The notes beneath the pieces were generated by a model. That model did no database searches, had not been told where the DNA came from, and saw only the letters and a program-made list of their open reading frames with translations. A program made the translations under genes and the position numbers. From Flavobacteriia bacterium (GTDB taxonomy: Bacteria > Bacteroidota > Bacteroidia > Flavobacteriales > Flavobacteriaceae), in contig RDYL01000002.1 in the NCBI GenBank assembly GCA_004293165.1, forward strand, positions 62,001-126,000: a stretch of DNA of 64,000 bases, read 5' to 3'. Positions 16,835-26,231 of the stretch are shown one piece after another; positions within the stretch are counted from its first letter, which is position 1, and every line of letters begins with the position of its first letter.

Positions 16835-17950
16835 ATGAAATATTATATCATAGCAGGAGAAGCTTCGGGCGATTTACACGGCTCTAACTTAATGAAAGCG
16901 TTGATTGAAAAAGATCCAACGGCTGAAATTCGTTTTTGGGGTGGCGATTTAATGCAAAATGTAGGTGGAACTTTAGTAAAACACTATCGTGAATTAGCAT
17001 TTATGGGTTTTATTGAAGTTATTTTGAACCTAAAAACGATTTTGAATAACATCAAAATTTGCAAAAAAGATATTGAAGCATTTCAACCCGATGCTATTAT
17101 TTTTATAGATTATCCTGGTTTTAACATGCGCATTGCTACTTGGGCAAAAGAGCGAAATATTCCAACACATTATTACATTTCACCTCAAATTTGGGCTTGG
17201 AAAGAAAATCGCATTAAGGCAATTAAGCGCGATGTAGATTATATGTACGTGATTCTTCCATTTGAGAAAGATTTTTACGAGAAAAAACATAATTTTCCTG
17301 TACATTTTGTTGGACATCCGTTAATTGATGCCATAGCGAACCGAACTGAAATTTCAGACGAAAAATTTAGAAAAGAAAATAATTTATCAAACAAGCCTAT
17401 CATTGCATTGTTACCAGGAAGTAGAAAGCAAGAAATTTCTAAAATGCTTTCTATTATGTTATCGGTAGTAAAATATTTTCCTGATTATCAATTTGTTATT
17501 GCAGGCGCTCCAAGTCAGGAATATGAATTTTACAAAACATTTTTAACCAACGAAAATGTGAAATTTATTTCCAATAAAACCTATGATTTATTGAGTCATT
17601 CGTATGCCGCTTTAGTAACTTCTGGAACTGCAACTTTAGAAACTGCATTGTTTAATGTTCCTGAAGTGGTTTGTTATAAAGGAAGTTACATTTCGTATCA
17701 AATTGCTAAACGCATTATTACTTTAAAATACATATCATTAGTCAATTTGATTATGGATAAAGAAGTGGTAAAAGAGTTAATTCAGGAAGAATTGAATACG
17801 AAAAATTTAAAAATTGAATTGGAAAAAATTCTAAATTCTGAAAACCGCACCATTTTATTACAAAATTACGCCGAGTTGAAACAAAATTTAGGAGGACATG
17901 GTGCTAGTCAAAAAACGGCAGAATTGATTGTGAATAGTTTACGGAAATAA
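16835..17950 (+). CDS. lpxB: Lipid-A-disaccharide synthase
   Basis: 371 residues, a GT19 enzyme. Recognised by YYIIAGEASGDLHGSNLMKAL at the N-terminus, FIDYPGFNMRIA, YYISPQIWAWKENRI, FVGHPLID and LLPGSRKQEI. It joins UDP-2,3-diacylglucosamine and lipid X to form the lipid A disaccharide on the inner membrane's cytoplasmic face. Second gene of surE-lpxB-comEC; comEC begins 12 nt downstream. Confidence 0.98.
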   Translation: MKYYIIAGEASGDLHGSNLMKALIEKDPTAEIRFWGGDLMQNVGGTLVKHYRELAFMGFIEVILNLKTILNNIKICKKDIEAFQPDAIIFIDYPGFNMRIATWAKERNIPTHYYISPQIWAWKENRIKAIKRDVDYMYVILPFEKDFYEKKHNFPVHFVGHPLIDAIANRTEISDEKFRKENNLSNKPIIALLPGSRKQEISKMLSIMLSVVKYFPDYQFVIAGAPSQEYEFYKTFLTNENVKFISNKTYDLLSHSYAALVTSGTATLETALFNVPEVVCYKGSYISYQIAKRIITLKYISLVNLIMDKEVVKELIQEELNTKNLKIELEKILNSENRTILLQNYAELKQNLGGHGASQKTAELIVNSLRK

Positions 17951-17962
17951 TCAGATTAAGCG

Positions 17963-19975
17963 TTGAAAGTATTAAAGTTTCCTTTACTCACCATTACCAT
18001 TAGTTTTGCAATTGGAATTATTGCAGAATATTATTTTGAATGGACATTTTCTAAGCTTATAACTTTACTTATTTTTTGCTTTGGTGCTTTTTGCTTTCTG
18101 TTTTGGAAAAGTAAAAAAGTGTTACTTCAAAATATAAGTTTTGGAATCACTACTTACCTACTTGCTTTTTCATTAGGAATGCTGAGCTTTTATGTGCATT
18201 CTGATACAAACAATGCGAATCATTACACAAAAAATACAATTGAAGAAACCAATTCTATTCGGGCAATTGTAACTAGTGTTTTAAAACCTAATGTAAAATA
18301 TAATAAATATTTCATCTCTCTTTCGCATTTTAATGATTCTGTCACTTCAGGAAAAATATTGCTTTATGTTCCGAAAATCAATACCACAAAATTAAGCACT
18401 GGTGATGAAATTTGGTTGAAAAATTCGGTTTATCCAATTCCAAAAGCCTTTAATCCGTACCAATTTGATTATGCAAACTATTTGGAAAAACAAAACGTTT
18501 ATCATCAAATTTATACTCGTGAAAACCAAATTAAAATCATACAAACTCATAAAACGATTGATTTTTATATTGAAAATTTAAGAAATAATCTTAATAGAAG
18601 TTTCGATATTCATTATTTTGAACCCAAAACCAAAGCCATTATTGACGCTTTAATTTTAGGCCAACGACTAGAACTAGACAAAGAAACCATTGCCGATTAT
18701 TCCAATGCGGGTGTAATTCACATTTTAGCAATATCTGGACTTCATATTTCAATTATTTACTTCTTTATTGTTTTCTTATTAAAACCTTTAAAAAGAGTCC
18801 GATTTGGAGCCGAAATTCAATTACTTATTGTTTTAGTTATCTTATGGCTATTTGCATTTCTAACAGGCTTACCTGCTTCAGTTACAAGAGCAGTGACTTT
18901 ATTTAGTTTTATTAGCATTGGAAACTATTTTAACCAACCCAAAGCTATTTATAATGCATTAGCCATTTCAGCTTTTCTTATTTTATTGGTAAATCCCAAC
19001 GCAATTTTTGATGTAGGTTTCCAATTGAGTTATGCAGCGGTTTTATCCATTGTTTTATTTCAACCGTTTTATAAAAAGTTTTATTTTACAGAAAACAAAA
19101 TTGGCATCTACTTTATTGATACTATTTTGGTTTCATTAGCGGCACAAATAGGTGTTTTACCTTTGAGTTTATATTATTTCAATCAATTGCCTTTGTTATT
19201 TTTATTTGCCAATTTGATCATTATTCCACTATCTAGTTTAGTATTAATTGTCGGAATTGTGATTTTACCTTTAAACTATGTTTTTCCATCGATAGCAGTA
19301 TTCTTGGGGCATATTTTAGAATATAGCATTCAATTCATGAACAATTATATTCATTGGATTGCCCAATTTAAAAGTGGAATTATAACGAATATCTCTTTTT
19401 CAGGTTGGCTAACATTTTCAATGTATTTGGTTATTATAGCTTTAATTTATGGTTTATATCATGCGAAAGCAAAAAACGTGAAATATATTTTACTATCCAT
19501 TTTAATTTTTCAATGCAGTTATATTACAGTTAAATGGAATGAAAACCACAGAAGTGAATTGGTAATTTTTAACGAAAAAGCAACATTAATTGGTATTAAA
19601 AATCAAAAAAATGTGATTGCTTTTAGTGATGCCCCAGAACATCATTACGCCACTTTAAATCACTATAAAAGAGGAACCTTTTCAGATTCACTAGAGGTTT
19701 TTTCATTGAAAAACACCATATCGTTTAAAAATAAAAGAATTTTAGTAGTAGATAGTTTAGGAATTTATAAAACCTCGATTCGTCCTGACATTATAGTATT
19801 GACTCAAAATCCAAAAATAAATTTATTGCGATTAATCCAAGATGTTTCGCCCAAAGTAATTATAGCAGATAAAAGTAATTACAAAAACAGCATCAAGCGT
19901 TGGGAAACTACTTGCAGAAAAGAAAAAATCCCTTTCCATGCCATAGCCGAAAAGGGATTTTATAAACTAGAATAA
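17963..19975 (+). CDS. comEC: ComEC/Rec2-type DNA uptake channel
   Basis: 670 residues from a TTG start at 17963; no ATG gives a better N-terminus. Order: two or three N-terminal helices, an OB-like DUF4131 domain (about 100-180, with PKAFNPYQFDYANYLE), and the Competence domain with many helices, including IIDALILGQR, NAGVIHILAISGLHISIIY and LTGLPASVTRA. The C-terminus has about 170 residues with no metallo-hydrolase HxHxDH motif, so it lacks the nuclease domain found in the Bacillus protein; a short C-terminus is common in this phylum. It carries single-stranded DNA through the inner membrane in transformation. Last gene of the surE-lpxB-comEC run. Confidence 0.9.
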   Translation: MKVLKFPLLTITISFAIGIIAEYYFEWTFSKLITLLIFCFGAFCFLFWKSKKVLLQNISFGITTYLLAFSLGMLSFYVHSDTNNANHYTKNTIEETNSIRAIVTSVLKPNVKYNKYFISLSHFNDSVTSGKILLYVPKINTTKLSTGDEIWLKNSVYPIPKAFNPYQFDYANYLEKQNVYHQIYTRENQIKIIQTHKTIDFYIENLRNNLNRSFDIHYFEPKTKAIIDALILGQRLELDKETIADYSNAGVIHILAISGLHISIIYFFIVFLLKPLKRVRFGAEIQLLIVLVILWLFAFLTGLPASVTRAVTLFSFISIGNYFNQPKAIYNALAISAFLILLVNPNAIFDVGFQLSYAAVLSIVLFQPFYKKFYFTENKIGIYFIDTILVSLAAQIGVLPLSLYYFNQLPLLFLFANLIIIPLSSLVLIVGIVILPLNYVFPSIAVFLGHILEYSIQFMNNYIHWIAQFKSGIITNISFSGWLTFSMYLVIIALIYGLYHAKAKNVKYILLSILIFQCSYITVKWNENHRSELVIFNEKATLIGIKNQKNVIAFSDAPEHHYATLNHYKRGTFSDSLEVFSLKNTISFKNKRILVVDSLGIYKTSIRPDIIVLTQNPKINLLRLIQDVSPKVIIADKSNYKNSIKRWETTCRKEKIPFHAIAEKGFYKLE

Positions 19976-19980
19976 AATAT

Positions 19981-20448
19981 TTATTTTTTCTTAATGATTT
20001 GATTTGCACTACTTAGCCAAGCTTGTGGGCCACCAGCCACATAACCTGTACTTCCTAAGGCATTCAAATTCACTTTAGCATCAGCTGTTTTCGTAGCCTC
20101 AACAAACCAAACTGTTGGATAACCTCTAACTTGAAGTTGTTGTTGTAATTGTGCATTTTGAGTTTTAACAGCCTCCGTTTGATTATTTTTTCTTGGAAAA
20201 TCTAACTCAACCAAAACAACACTTTCTTTAGCCCATTTAATAAATTCTGGGGTTTTGAATACTTCTTTCTGCAAACGAATACACCAACCACACCAATCTG
20301 AACCGGTAAAAAACAAAAACATTGGTTTGTTTTCTTTAATTGAAATATCCGTTGCTTTTGACATATCTGTATGCCAAGTTAATTCTTCCTGCGCTTGCAT
20401 TGACATGCTTGTCAATGTTAAAAACGCTATTACTAAAATCTTCTTCAT
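19981..20448 (-). CDS. Secreted thioredoxin-like protein
   Basis: 155 residues with an N-terminal signal peptide (cleavage probably after SMQAQ) and a thioredoxin-like domain (Thioredoxin_7 type). The redox motif is W-C-G-W-C in FTGSDWCGWCIRLQKEVF, followed by KPMFLFF upstream and the cis-proline-like GYPTVWFVE. It probably acts in the periplasm as a disulfide reductase or isomerase; the partner is unknown. It lies 53 nt after the POT gene at 20502-21974, in the same direction, and converges with comEC with 5 nt between the stops. Confidence 0.9.
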   Translation of the reverse strand: MKKILVIAFLTLTSMSMQAQEELTWHTDMSKATDISIKENKPMFLFFTGSDWCGWCIRLQKEVFKTPEFIKWAKESVVLVELDFPRKNNQTEAVKTQNAQLQQQLQVRGYPTVWFVEATKTADAKVNLNALGSTGYVAGGPQAWLSSANQIIKKK

Positions 20449-20501
20449 ATATATAATTTAATAAAACAAAAATAATCAAATTGAATGCCAAAAAACATCC
20501 T

Positions 20502-21974
20502 TTACTTAACTTCTTGCATTAATTTTTTAACTAATGGTGAAATTACAATTAAAACAACACCAGCAATTAATGCATAAATAGCTAATTGTTGATATCCATC
20601 GGTATAAGTAATTAATTTTTCAGCCTTAGTAGCATTTTCGTTGGCACTTGACATACCAGCCCCCAAAATTCCAGCAACATATTGACCATAAGCACTTGCT
20701 AAAAACCACATCCCCATCATAACACCTTGAAGCTTTAAAGGAGAAAGTTTAGTCATAATAGAAAGTCCAATTGGAGACAAACAAAGTTCACCAAATGTTA
20801 TTATGAAGTAAGCCAATGTAAACATTTCTAATGAAGTCATGCCGTTAAAATTTGCGAAAAAACGTGTAAAATAGAACGTATAAAAAGCTAATGCTAAAAA
20901 CAAAAAACCCAAACCAAATTTAACAACAGTATTAGGTTCTGCTTTTCTTGAATTTAACCAAACCCAAACTAGACCTAAAAGTGGTGCAAATATGATAACA
21001 AATAAAGAATTTGCAGCATTATTTACTCCGTTTGGATCTAAATTAACGCCAAAAAAATCATTGTCTAAATTATTAGCTGCAAATAAACTCAATGAACCTC
21101 CACTTTGTTCGAAAAAAGCCCAAAAGAAAATTGAAAAAACAATGAAAACCATAGCAGCAATCAATTTTTTATTTTCTTGTAAAGAAAAATTTCGCATTTC
21201 ATATACTAAATACAGCAATGTAACTGGACCAATGGTGTACATAAAATAATCCGTATATTGAGGATTAGAAACCATTGTCATAATTAAAGGAATTGCCACT
21301 ATTGTTCCAATATATGTAGCATATTCATATAATTTTCTTTTAGAATCTTTCAAATGTAATAAAGGAGAAAGACCTATAGTAGCTAGACTTTTTTGAGTAA
21401 ATAGAAAAGTAACCAAACTAATTGTCATTACAATTCCGGCTAAACCGAAAGCTAAATTCCATGAATAATTTTTACCTAAATAAATACAAGCGTAACCTCC
21501 TAAAAGTGCGCCAATATTAATTCCTGAATAAAATAATGAAAATCCGGCGTCTCTTCTGGCATCATTTGCTTTGTATAATGTTCCAACCATAGTTGAAATG
21601 TTTGGTTTAAAAAATCCAGTTCCAATTACAGTAAAAGCAATACCAAGGAAAAAAAATTGTTTGGGATCGAAGGCTAAAATAGCACTTCCAATAATCATCA
21701 TAATTCCGCCCCAAAAAAGCGATTTTCTATATCCTAAAATTTTATCAGCAAATAATCCCCCAACAAATGTAAAAGCATAAACGAAGGCTTGTGTTGCTCC
21801 GTATTGTAAATTAGCTACATCTTCTTTCATGAACAATTCGTGAACCATGAAAAAAGTTAACATACCGCGCATTCCGTAGAAGCAGAAACGCTCCCACATT
21901 TCGCTAAAGAATAAATACCAAAGTTGTTTTGGATATTTTCCTTTAAAATCCTGAATTTGTTCTATTGTTTGCAT
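20502..21974 (-). CDS. POT/PTR-family proton-dependent peptide transporter (copy 1)
   Basis: 490 residues, about 14 membrane helices. POT marks: EMWERFCFYGMRG (the ExxERFxYY motif for proton coupling), GTGFFKPNISTMVG, and the PTR2 signature FYSGINIGALLGG. It imports di- and tripeptides with protons through the inner membrane. Its ATG shares one base with the TAA of the nuclease gene upstream, so the two are translated from one mRNA. It is one of three paralogues within 6 kb; the DPP IV-type peptidase at 26232-28403 would supply dipeptides. Confidence 0.94.
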   Translation of the reverse strand: MQTIEQIQDFKGKYPKQLWYLFFSEMWERFCFYGMRGMLTFFMVHELFMKEDVANLQYGATQAFVYAFTFVGGLFADKILGYRKSLFWGGIMMIIGSAILAFDPKQFFFLGIAFTVIGTGFFKPNISTMVGTLYKANDARRDAGFSLFYSGINIGALLGGYACIYLGKNYSWNLAFGLAGIVMTISLVTFLFTQKSLATIGLSPLLHLKDSKRKLYEYATYIGTIVAIPLIMTMVSNPQYTDYFMYTIGPVTLLYLVYEMRNFSLQENKKLIAAMVFIVFSIFFWAFFEQSGGSLSLFAANNLDNDFFGVNLDPNGVNNAANSLFVIIFAPLLGLVWVWLNSRKAEPNTVVKFGLGFLFLALAFYTFYFTRFFANFNGMTSLEMFTLAYFIITFGELCLSPIGLSIMTKLSPLKLQGVMMGMWFLASAYGQYVAGILGAGMSSANENATKAEKLITYTDGYQQLAIYALIAGVVLIVISPLVKKLMQEVK

Positions 21975-22957
21975 TAATTATTTTTATTTAACTCGTATAT
22001 AATTCTATCTTGATCTATTATTTGTTTTAAATCTTCTTCTTTAGGCATATAAAGCATGTATTGACTTGCAAAAAGCGTATTATTATCGCTTAGTACGGAA
22101 TATTTTACAATAGTTTCGTCTTTTTCTGTGCAAAGCAAAATTCCAATTGTTGGATTATCGCCTTCGTTTCTTTTTAAATCATCATACATTCTCACATACA
22201 TATCAATTTGACCAATATCTTGATGGGAAAGTTTATCCGTTTTTAAATCGATAATCACAAAACATTTTAAAATATAATTATAAAAAACCAAATCAATATA
22301 AAAATCGGAAGTATCTGTAATTATATGTTGTTGTCTTGCTACAAAAGCAAATCCTTTTCCAAATTCCAATAAAAATTTTTGAATATGATTTATGATAGCT
22401 GTTTCAATTTGAAACTCGGTATTTTTAGCATCATTTGAAAGTCCTAAAAATTCAAAAATATAAGGATCTTTTAATACTGAATGTATTGAAAGATTTTGCT
22501 CTTTTGAAATTGGATTTAAAGTTCTTTCAAAACTTAACGATTTAATTTGTCGTTCTAATTGCCTTGAATTCCAAGAATTTTCTGCCGCTTCATTCAAATA
22601 GAACGTTCTTTTTTCTTCTGAATCTATTTTTGATAATATTCTATAATGTGTCCAACTCAATTCTTGACGCAATGCGTCAAGAATTGGAAATGAAAAATAG
22701 AATTTTCTCATATTAGTTAAATTGGTATAATCAAAACCCTTCCCAAATTCCAAAGTCAATTCTTTAGAAAGGTTTTTTAATAAATTAGAACCGTAAACAG
22801 CTCGACTTTCACCCTGTTGTTCTTCTTCAACTATAAGTTTACCAATATTCCAATACGTTTCTAATAAAACAAAATTAATCGAACGATACACTTTTTGACG
22901 AGAAATTAAAATTACTTCTCGAATGGTATTAAAAAATATTTCGTTAGTCAAACTCAT
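21974..22957 (-). CDS. DUF1016/YhcG-type PD-(D/E)XK nuclease domain protein
   Basis: 327 residues. The N-terminal DUF1016_N helical domain shows YWNIGKLIVEEEQQG, LTNMRKFYFSFP and LSWTHYRIL; the C-terminal nuclease domain shows FYIDLVFYN and CFVIIDLKTDKL, fitting the PD-(D/E)XK core (D...D-x-K), followed by IGQIDMYVRMYD and NPTIGILLC. YhcG proteins are found in accessory regions, often near restriction systems; the role is not settled. Here the ATG follows the TAA of the POT gene directly and the stop overlaps the next POT gene by one base, an odd place for a nuclease. A perfect 29-nt palindrome lies within its N-terminal half (22658-22686). Confidence 0.9.
   Translation of the reverse strand: MSLTNEIFFNTIREVILISRQKVYRSINFVLLETYWNIGKLIVEEEQQGESRAVYGSNLLKNLSKELTLEFGKGFDYTNLTNMRKFYFSFPILDALRQELSWTHYRILSKIDSEEKRTFYLNEAAENSWNSRQLERQIKSLSFERTLNPISKEQNLSIHSVLKDPYIFEFLGLSNDAKNTEFQIETAIINHIQKFLLEFGKGFAFVARQQHIITDTSDFYIDLVFYNYILKCFVIIDLKTDKLSHQDIGQIDMYVRMYDDLKRNEGDNPTIGILLCTEKDETIVKYSVLSDNNTLFASQYMLYMPKEEDLKQIIDQDRIIYELNKNN
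22658..22686. repeat. Perfect 13-bp inverted repeat inside the DUF1016 coding region
   Basis: CAATTCTTGACGC (22658-22670), AAT, then its exact reverse complement GCGTCAAGAATTG (22674-22686). In frame it encodes about PILDALRQEL, just before the conserved LSWTHYR. It has no T-run and is not at a gene end, so it is not an ordinary terminator. Confidence 0.9.
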
Positions 22958-24616
22958 TTAGTGTATTCCTTTTTCTTGCATTACTTTGTTTAGTTGTTTT
23001 AACAAAATAAACATCAACATTGTAGCAAATAGTAATAATCCGAAGTTAATCCAAAAGAAATCTTGTTTGTTGTCATACGTATCCCAAAGACTTGCTAACA
23101 CACCACTTAATTTATTTCCGATTGAAGTGGATAAAAACCAACCACCCATCATTAATGAAGTAATATTGGTTGGACTCAATTTTGAAACTACTGATAATCC
23201 CATCGGACTTAAGAATAACTCTCCGATAGTGATAACTCCGTAATTAGCCACTAACCACCAAACACTTACCTTTTCAGAACCGTTTGCTCCCATATTTACA
23301 GCAGCAATCATTACTAATACTGATAAAGCTGAAATCAATAATCCGAAAGCGATTTTTGTTGGAGTTGATGGTTCTTTCTTTCTACTTCTTAAAAACGTAA
23401 AGAAAGCCACTACTAAAGGTGTTAAAATAATTACCCAACCTGGATTGATAGACTGACTTAAATTGGTTGCCCAAAGCGAAACTGTTGCTCCTTCTTTAGG
23501 TAATTTTTCTTTCGCAACGTTTCTGAAATAAACGGGATAATCTACAGTTTTTTGAACTTCTCCATCTACTTTTTGAATACGGAAACTGGCATCGTATAAT
23601 TCAACAGTATCTTTTTTATATTCTACTTCTTTGGCTAATTTTAATCCGTTGAAAACCGTTTGAGTAGTTCCAGTAATTTCTCTATCGGTATAACGATCTG
23701 CCCAAGTATTAAGTGCTGAACCGTTTAATTTGAATACTCCCCAAAATAAAATAACTACTGCGAAAATGGTTAATAAAGCCCCAATTGGTCTTTTATCTTC
23801 GACCTTAGCTTTGAAATACAAACTTCCAAAGAAGAAAATTACTGGAATACACGCAAAAATAAAAGCATCAGTACTATCCGAACCAAAGATATATCCGTTT
23901 GGATTAGCTTCAGAAGTTACTCCTTTTAGTAACCAACCAATTACTCCAAAAACAGCCGAAGGTAATAAGATAAAAAGTACAATTTTATAAAAAGGCATGT
24001 CGCCAGGCTGTACTCCTTTTTTCTCCGTTTGATTTCCATAGTGTTTGGTTCCTAATAAGAAAACTATCACTCCGATAAACATACCAATACCAGCCGCCAT
24101 AAAAGCATATTGCCAGCCTAATAAAATCTGCAAGGCAGCTCCAAAGAAGTTACAAATAAAAGCTCCCACATTAATTCCCATGTAGAAAATATTGTAGCCT
24201 TCGTCTTTCTTATCTTTAAATTTATCTTCTGAATAAAAATTACCTAAAAGTGTTGAAATATTTGGCTTGAAGAAACCATTACCAATAATCACTAATGTCA
24301 TAGCAATGTAAAGCATGGTAATATCATGAATTCCCATCATGAAATAACCGGCTCCCATCATTAAACCACCAATTACGATGGATTTTTTATAGCCCCAATA
24401 TCTATCCGCAACTAAACCGCCAATGAAAGGCGTTAAAAACACCAAAGCAATAAAAGTTCCGTATAAATCAGACGCTTCTTTCTCGGTCATAGCGAATCCA
24501 GCTTCAACATCTTTAAGATATAAGGTAAAAATACCAATCATTAAATAATAACCGAAACGCTCCCACATTTCAGATAAAAACAAGTAAGGCAATGCTTTAG
24601 GATGACTTTTCCACAT
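22958..24616 (-). CDS. POT/PTR-family peptide transporter (copy 2, with long loop insertion)
   Basis: 552 residues, some 50-60 longer than its two paralogues. Motifs: EMWERFGYYLMIG, GNGFFKPNISTLLGNFY and FYMGINVGAFICNFFG. The extra length is a hydrophilic stretch of about 90 residues around 285-385, between two helices, carrying ADRYTDREI and EVEYKKDTVELYD; it is probably a periplasmic loop domain. Function is proton-coupled oligopeptide import. Upstream is an intrinsic terminator that separates it from copy 3; downstream its TAA directly touches the ATG of the nuclease gene. The long loop makes a different substrate range or partner possible. Confidence 0.93.
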   Translation of the reverse strand: MWKSHPKALPYLFLSEMWERFGYYLMIGIFTLYLKDVEAGFAMTEKEASDLYGTFIALVFLTPFIGGLVADRYWGYKKSIVIGGLMMGAGYFMMGIHDITMLYIAMTLVIIGNGFFKPNISTLLGNFYSEDKFKDKKDEGYNIFYMGINVGAFICNFFGAALQILLGWQYAFMAAGIGMFIGVIVFLLGTKHYGNQTEKKGVQPGDMPFYKIVLFILLPSAVFGVIGWLLKGVTSEANPNGYIFGSDSTDAFIFACIPVIFFFGSLYFKAKVEDKRPIGALLTIFAVVILFWGVFKLNGSALNTWADRYTDREITGTTQTVFNGLKLAKEVEYKKDTVELYDASFRIQKVDGEVQKTVDYPVYFRNVAKEKLPKEGATVSLWATNLSQSINPGWVIILTPLVVAFFTFLRSRKKEPSTPTKIAFGLLISALSVLVMIAAVNMGANGSEKVSVWWLVANYGVITIGELFLSPMGLSVVSKLSPTNITSLMMGGWFLSTSIGNKLSGVLASLWDTYDNKQDFFWINFGLLLFATMLMFILLKQLNKVMQEKGIH

Positions 24617-24636
24617 AATATATTGTATTAAAAAAA

Positions 24637-24665
24637 CAAACCTACAAGGGTTTCTTGTAGGTTTG
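24637..24665 (-). terminator. Intrinsic terminator between POT copy 3 and POT copy 2
   Basis: CAAACCTACAAG (24637-24648) pairs perfectly with 24654-24665 across a 5-nt loop. On the minus strand it is followed by GTTTTTTT. It should stop or reduce read-through from the DPP IV/POT genes into POT copy 2. Confidence 0.88.
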
Positions 24666-24698
24666 AAAGATATAAAAAATATTTTTAAAATATATTAT

Positions 24699-26207
24699 CT
24701 ATTCGGTTTTACCTTCAATGTGGTCGTTGTGCATTCTTTTTTCTAACCAAGAACTCAGTACGAAAAGAATTGCCGCTGCCGCTCCAGACATGATGATAAA
24801 CAAAATGAAAAATTCATATAAATTAGTAATTTGAAAACCTAAAAATGAAGTTGCTCCACCTGTTCCGTCTTCTCCACCAGGAATCAAAGCACTTAATGTT
24901 CCAGCAAATTTATTAGCTGCAGCATTGGCTAAAAACCAAGTCCCCATCATTAATGAAGACAAACGTAATGGTGCTAATTTAGAAACCATCGATAAACCAA
25001 TTGGCGATAAACATAATTCTCCAATTGTATGAATTACATATAATCCAATTAACCACCACATAGAGACTTTTTCACCTAATCCTAAACCTTTAACAGCAAT
25101 TGCAATAACTACATATCCTAGAGCCACTAATCCAAGACCTATTGCCATTTTTTTAGGTGATGATGGTTCTAATTTTCTAGCATATAAAAAGCCCCATATA
25201 ATTGTCATAATTGGCGCTAATGATATTACCGCTAATGGATTTACAGATTGAAAATATGATGCTGGCATTTCCCATCCAAAAATAGTTCTTTCAGTTTGTC
25301 TATCGGCAAATAATGTTAGTGAAGCTCCTGCTTGTTCAAAAGCACCCCAAAAGAAAATCACGAAAAACGCTAAAAGGAAAATTACAGTTATTCTTTGTGT
25401 TTCTATTTTTGACAAACTTTTATCACTAAAAATTAATATTGGCATAGCCACCATTGCGCCATAAATAAAATAACTAATAATATCTACATCACTTTTAAAC
25501 ATTTGTTTAAAATTCAACATAAAGAAAATTATAGCTATTGAACCTATTATCATTCCAATACTTTTTACATCTAATTTTTTTACTGGAAGTCCAATTTCAT
25601 TTCCTTCTTCAGAAATTAAATATTTTTTTTGACCTAATATAAAAGCGACTAACCCAAGCAACATTCCTATACCAGCCGCTAAGAAACCCCATTTAAAATC
25701 CATTGAACCACAAACTAAAGGAGAAAAGAAGGCTCCTAAGTTGATTCCCATGTAAAAAATAGTAAATGCGCTATCTATTCTTCTGTCGTTGGCAGGATAT
25801 AATTGTCCTACCATAGTTGAAATATTCGGTTTAAAGAAACCATTACCAATAATAATTGCAGTTAATCCCATCCACATTAATGAAACACCACCATTTGCAC
25901 CAACTGAAGCACTAAAAAACATAAAGAATTGACCTATTGCCATTAATAAACCACCAATAACAATGCTTCGTCTATTTCCTAAAAATTTATCACATAAATA
26001 ACCTCCTAAAAGTGGCGTTAAATATACTAAACCTGTATAGCTTCCATAAATTTCTGAAGCATCAGCATCTTTCATTAATAAAACTTTTGTCATAAATAGA
26101 ATGAAAATTGCTCTCATTCCATAATAACTAAATCGTTCCCACATTTCAGTGAAGAATAAAAAGTACAACCCTTTTGGATGTCCTGTTTTCACTACAGTTT
26201 TGTTCAT
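24699..26207 (-). CDS. POT/PTR-family peptide transporter (copy 3, paired with DPP IV)
   Basis: 502 residues, about 14 helices. Motifs: EMWERFSYYGMRAIF, GNGFFKPNISTMVGQLYP and FYMGINLGAFFSPL. Proton-driven di/tripeptide importer. It begins 24 nt after the stop of the DPP IV-type peptidase and is ended by its own terminator, so peptidase and transporter form one unit: the exopeptidase releases dipeptides in the periplasm and this carrier takes them in. That coupling is inferred from gene order and family functions. Confidence 0.94.
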   Translation of the reverse strand: MNKTVVKTGHPKGLYFLFFTEMWERFSYYGMRAIFILFMTKVLLMKDADASEIYGSYTGLVYLTPLLGGYLCDKFLGNRRSIVIGGLLMAIGQFFMFFSASVGANGGVSLMWMGLTAIIIGNGFFKPNISTMVGQLYPANDRRIDSAFTIFYMGINLGAFFSPLVCGSMDFKWGFLAAGIGMLLGLVAFILGQKKYLISEEGNEIGLPVKKLDVKSIGMIIGSIAIIFFMLNFKQMFKSDVDIISYFIYGAMVAMPILIFSDKSLSKIETQRITVIFLLAFFVIFFWGAFEQAGASLTLFADRQTERTIFGWEMPASYFQSVNPLAVISLAPIMTIIWGFLYARKLEPSSPKKMAIGLGLVALGYVVIAIAVKGLGLGEKVSMWWLIGLYVIHTIGELCLSPIGLSMVSKLAPLRLSSLMMGTWFLANAAANKFAGTLSALIPGGEDGTGGATSFLGFQITNLYEFFILFIIMSGAAAAILFVLSSWLEKRMHNDHIEGKTE

Positions 26208-26231
26208 ATTAAATAGTTTTAGTTTGGTTTG

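Noticed and set aside
21974..22957. DUF1016 gene as part of a toxin-antitoxin or restriction pair
   Set aside because: No antitoxin, methylase or restriction gene adjoins it; neighbours are transporters.
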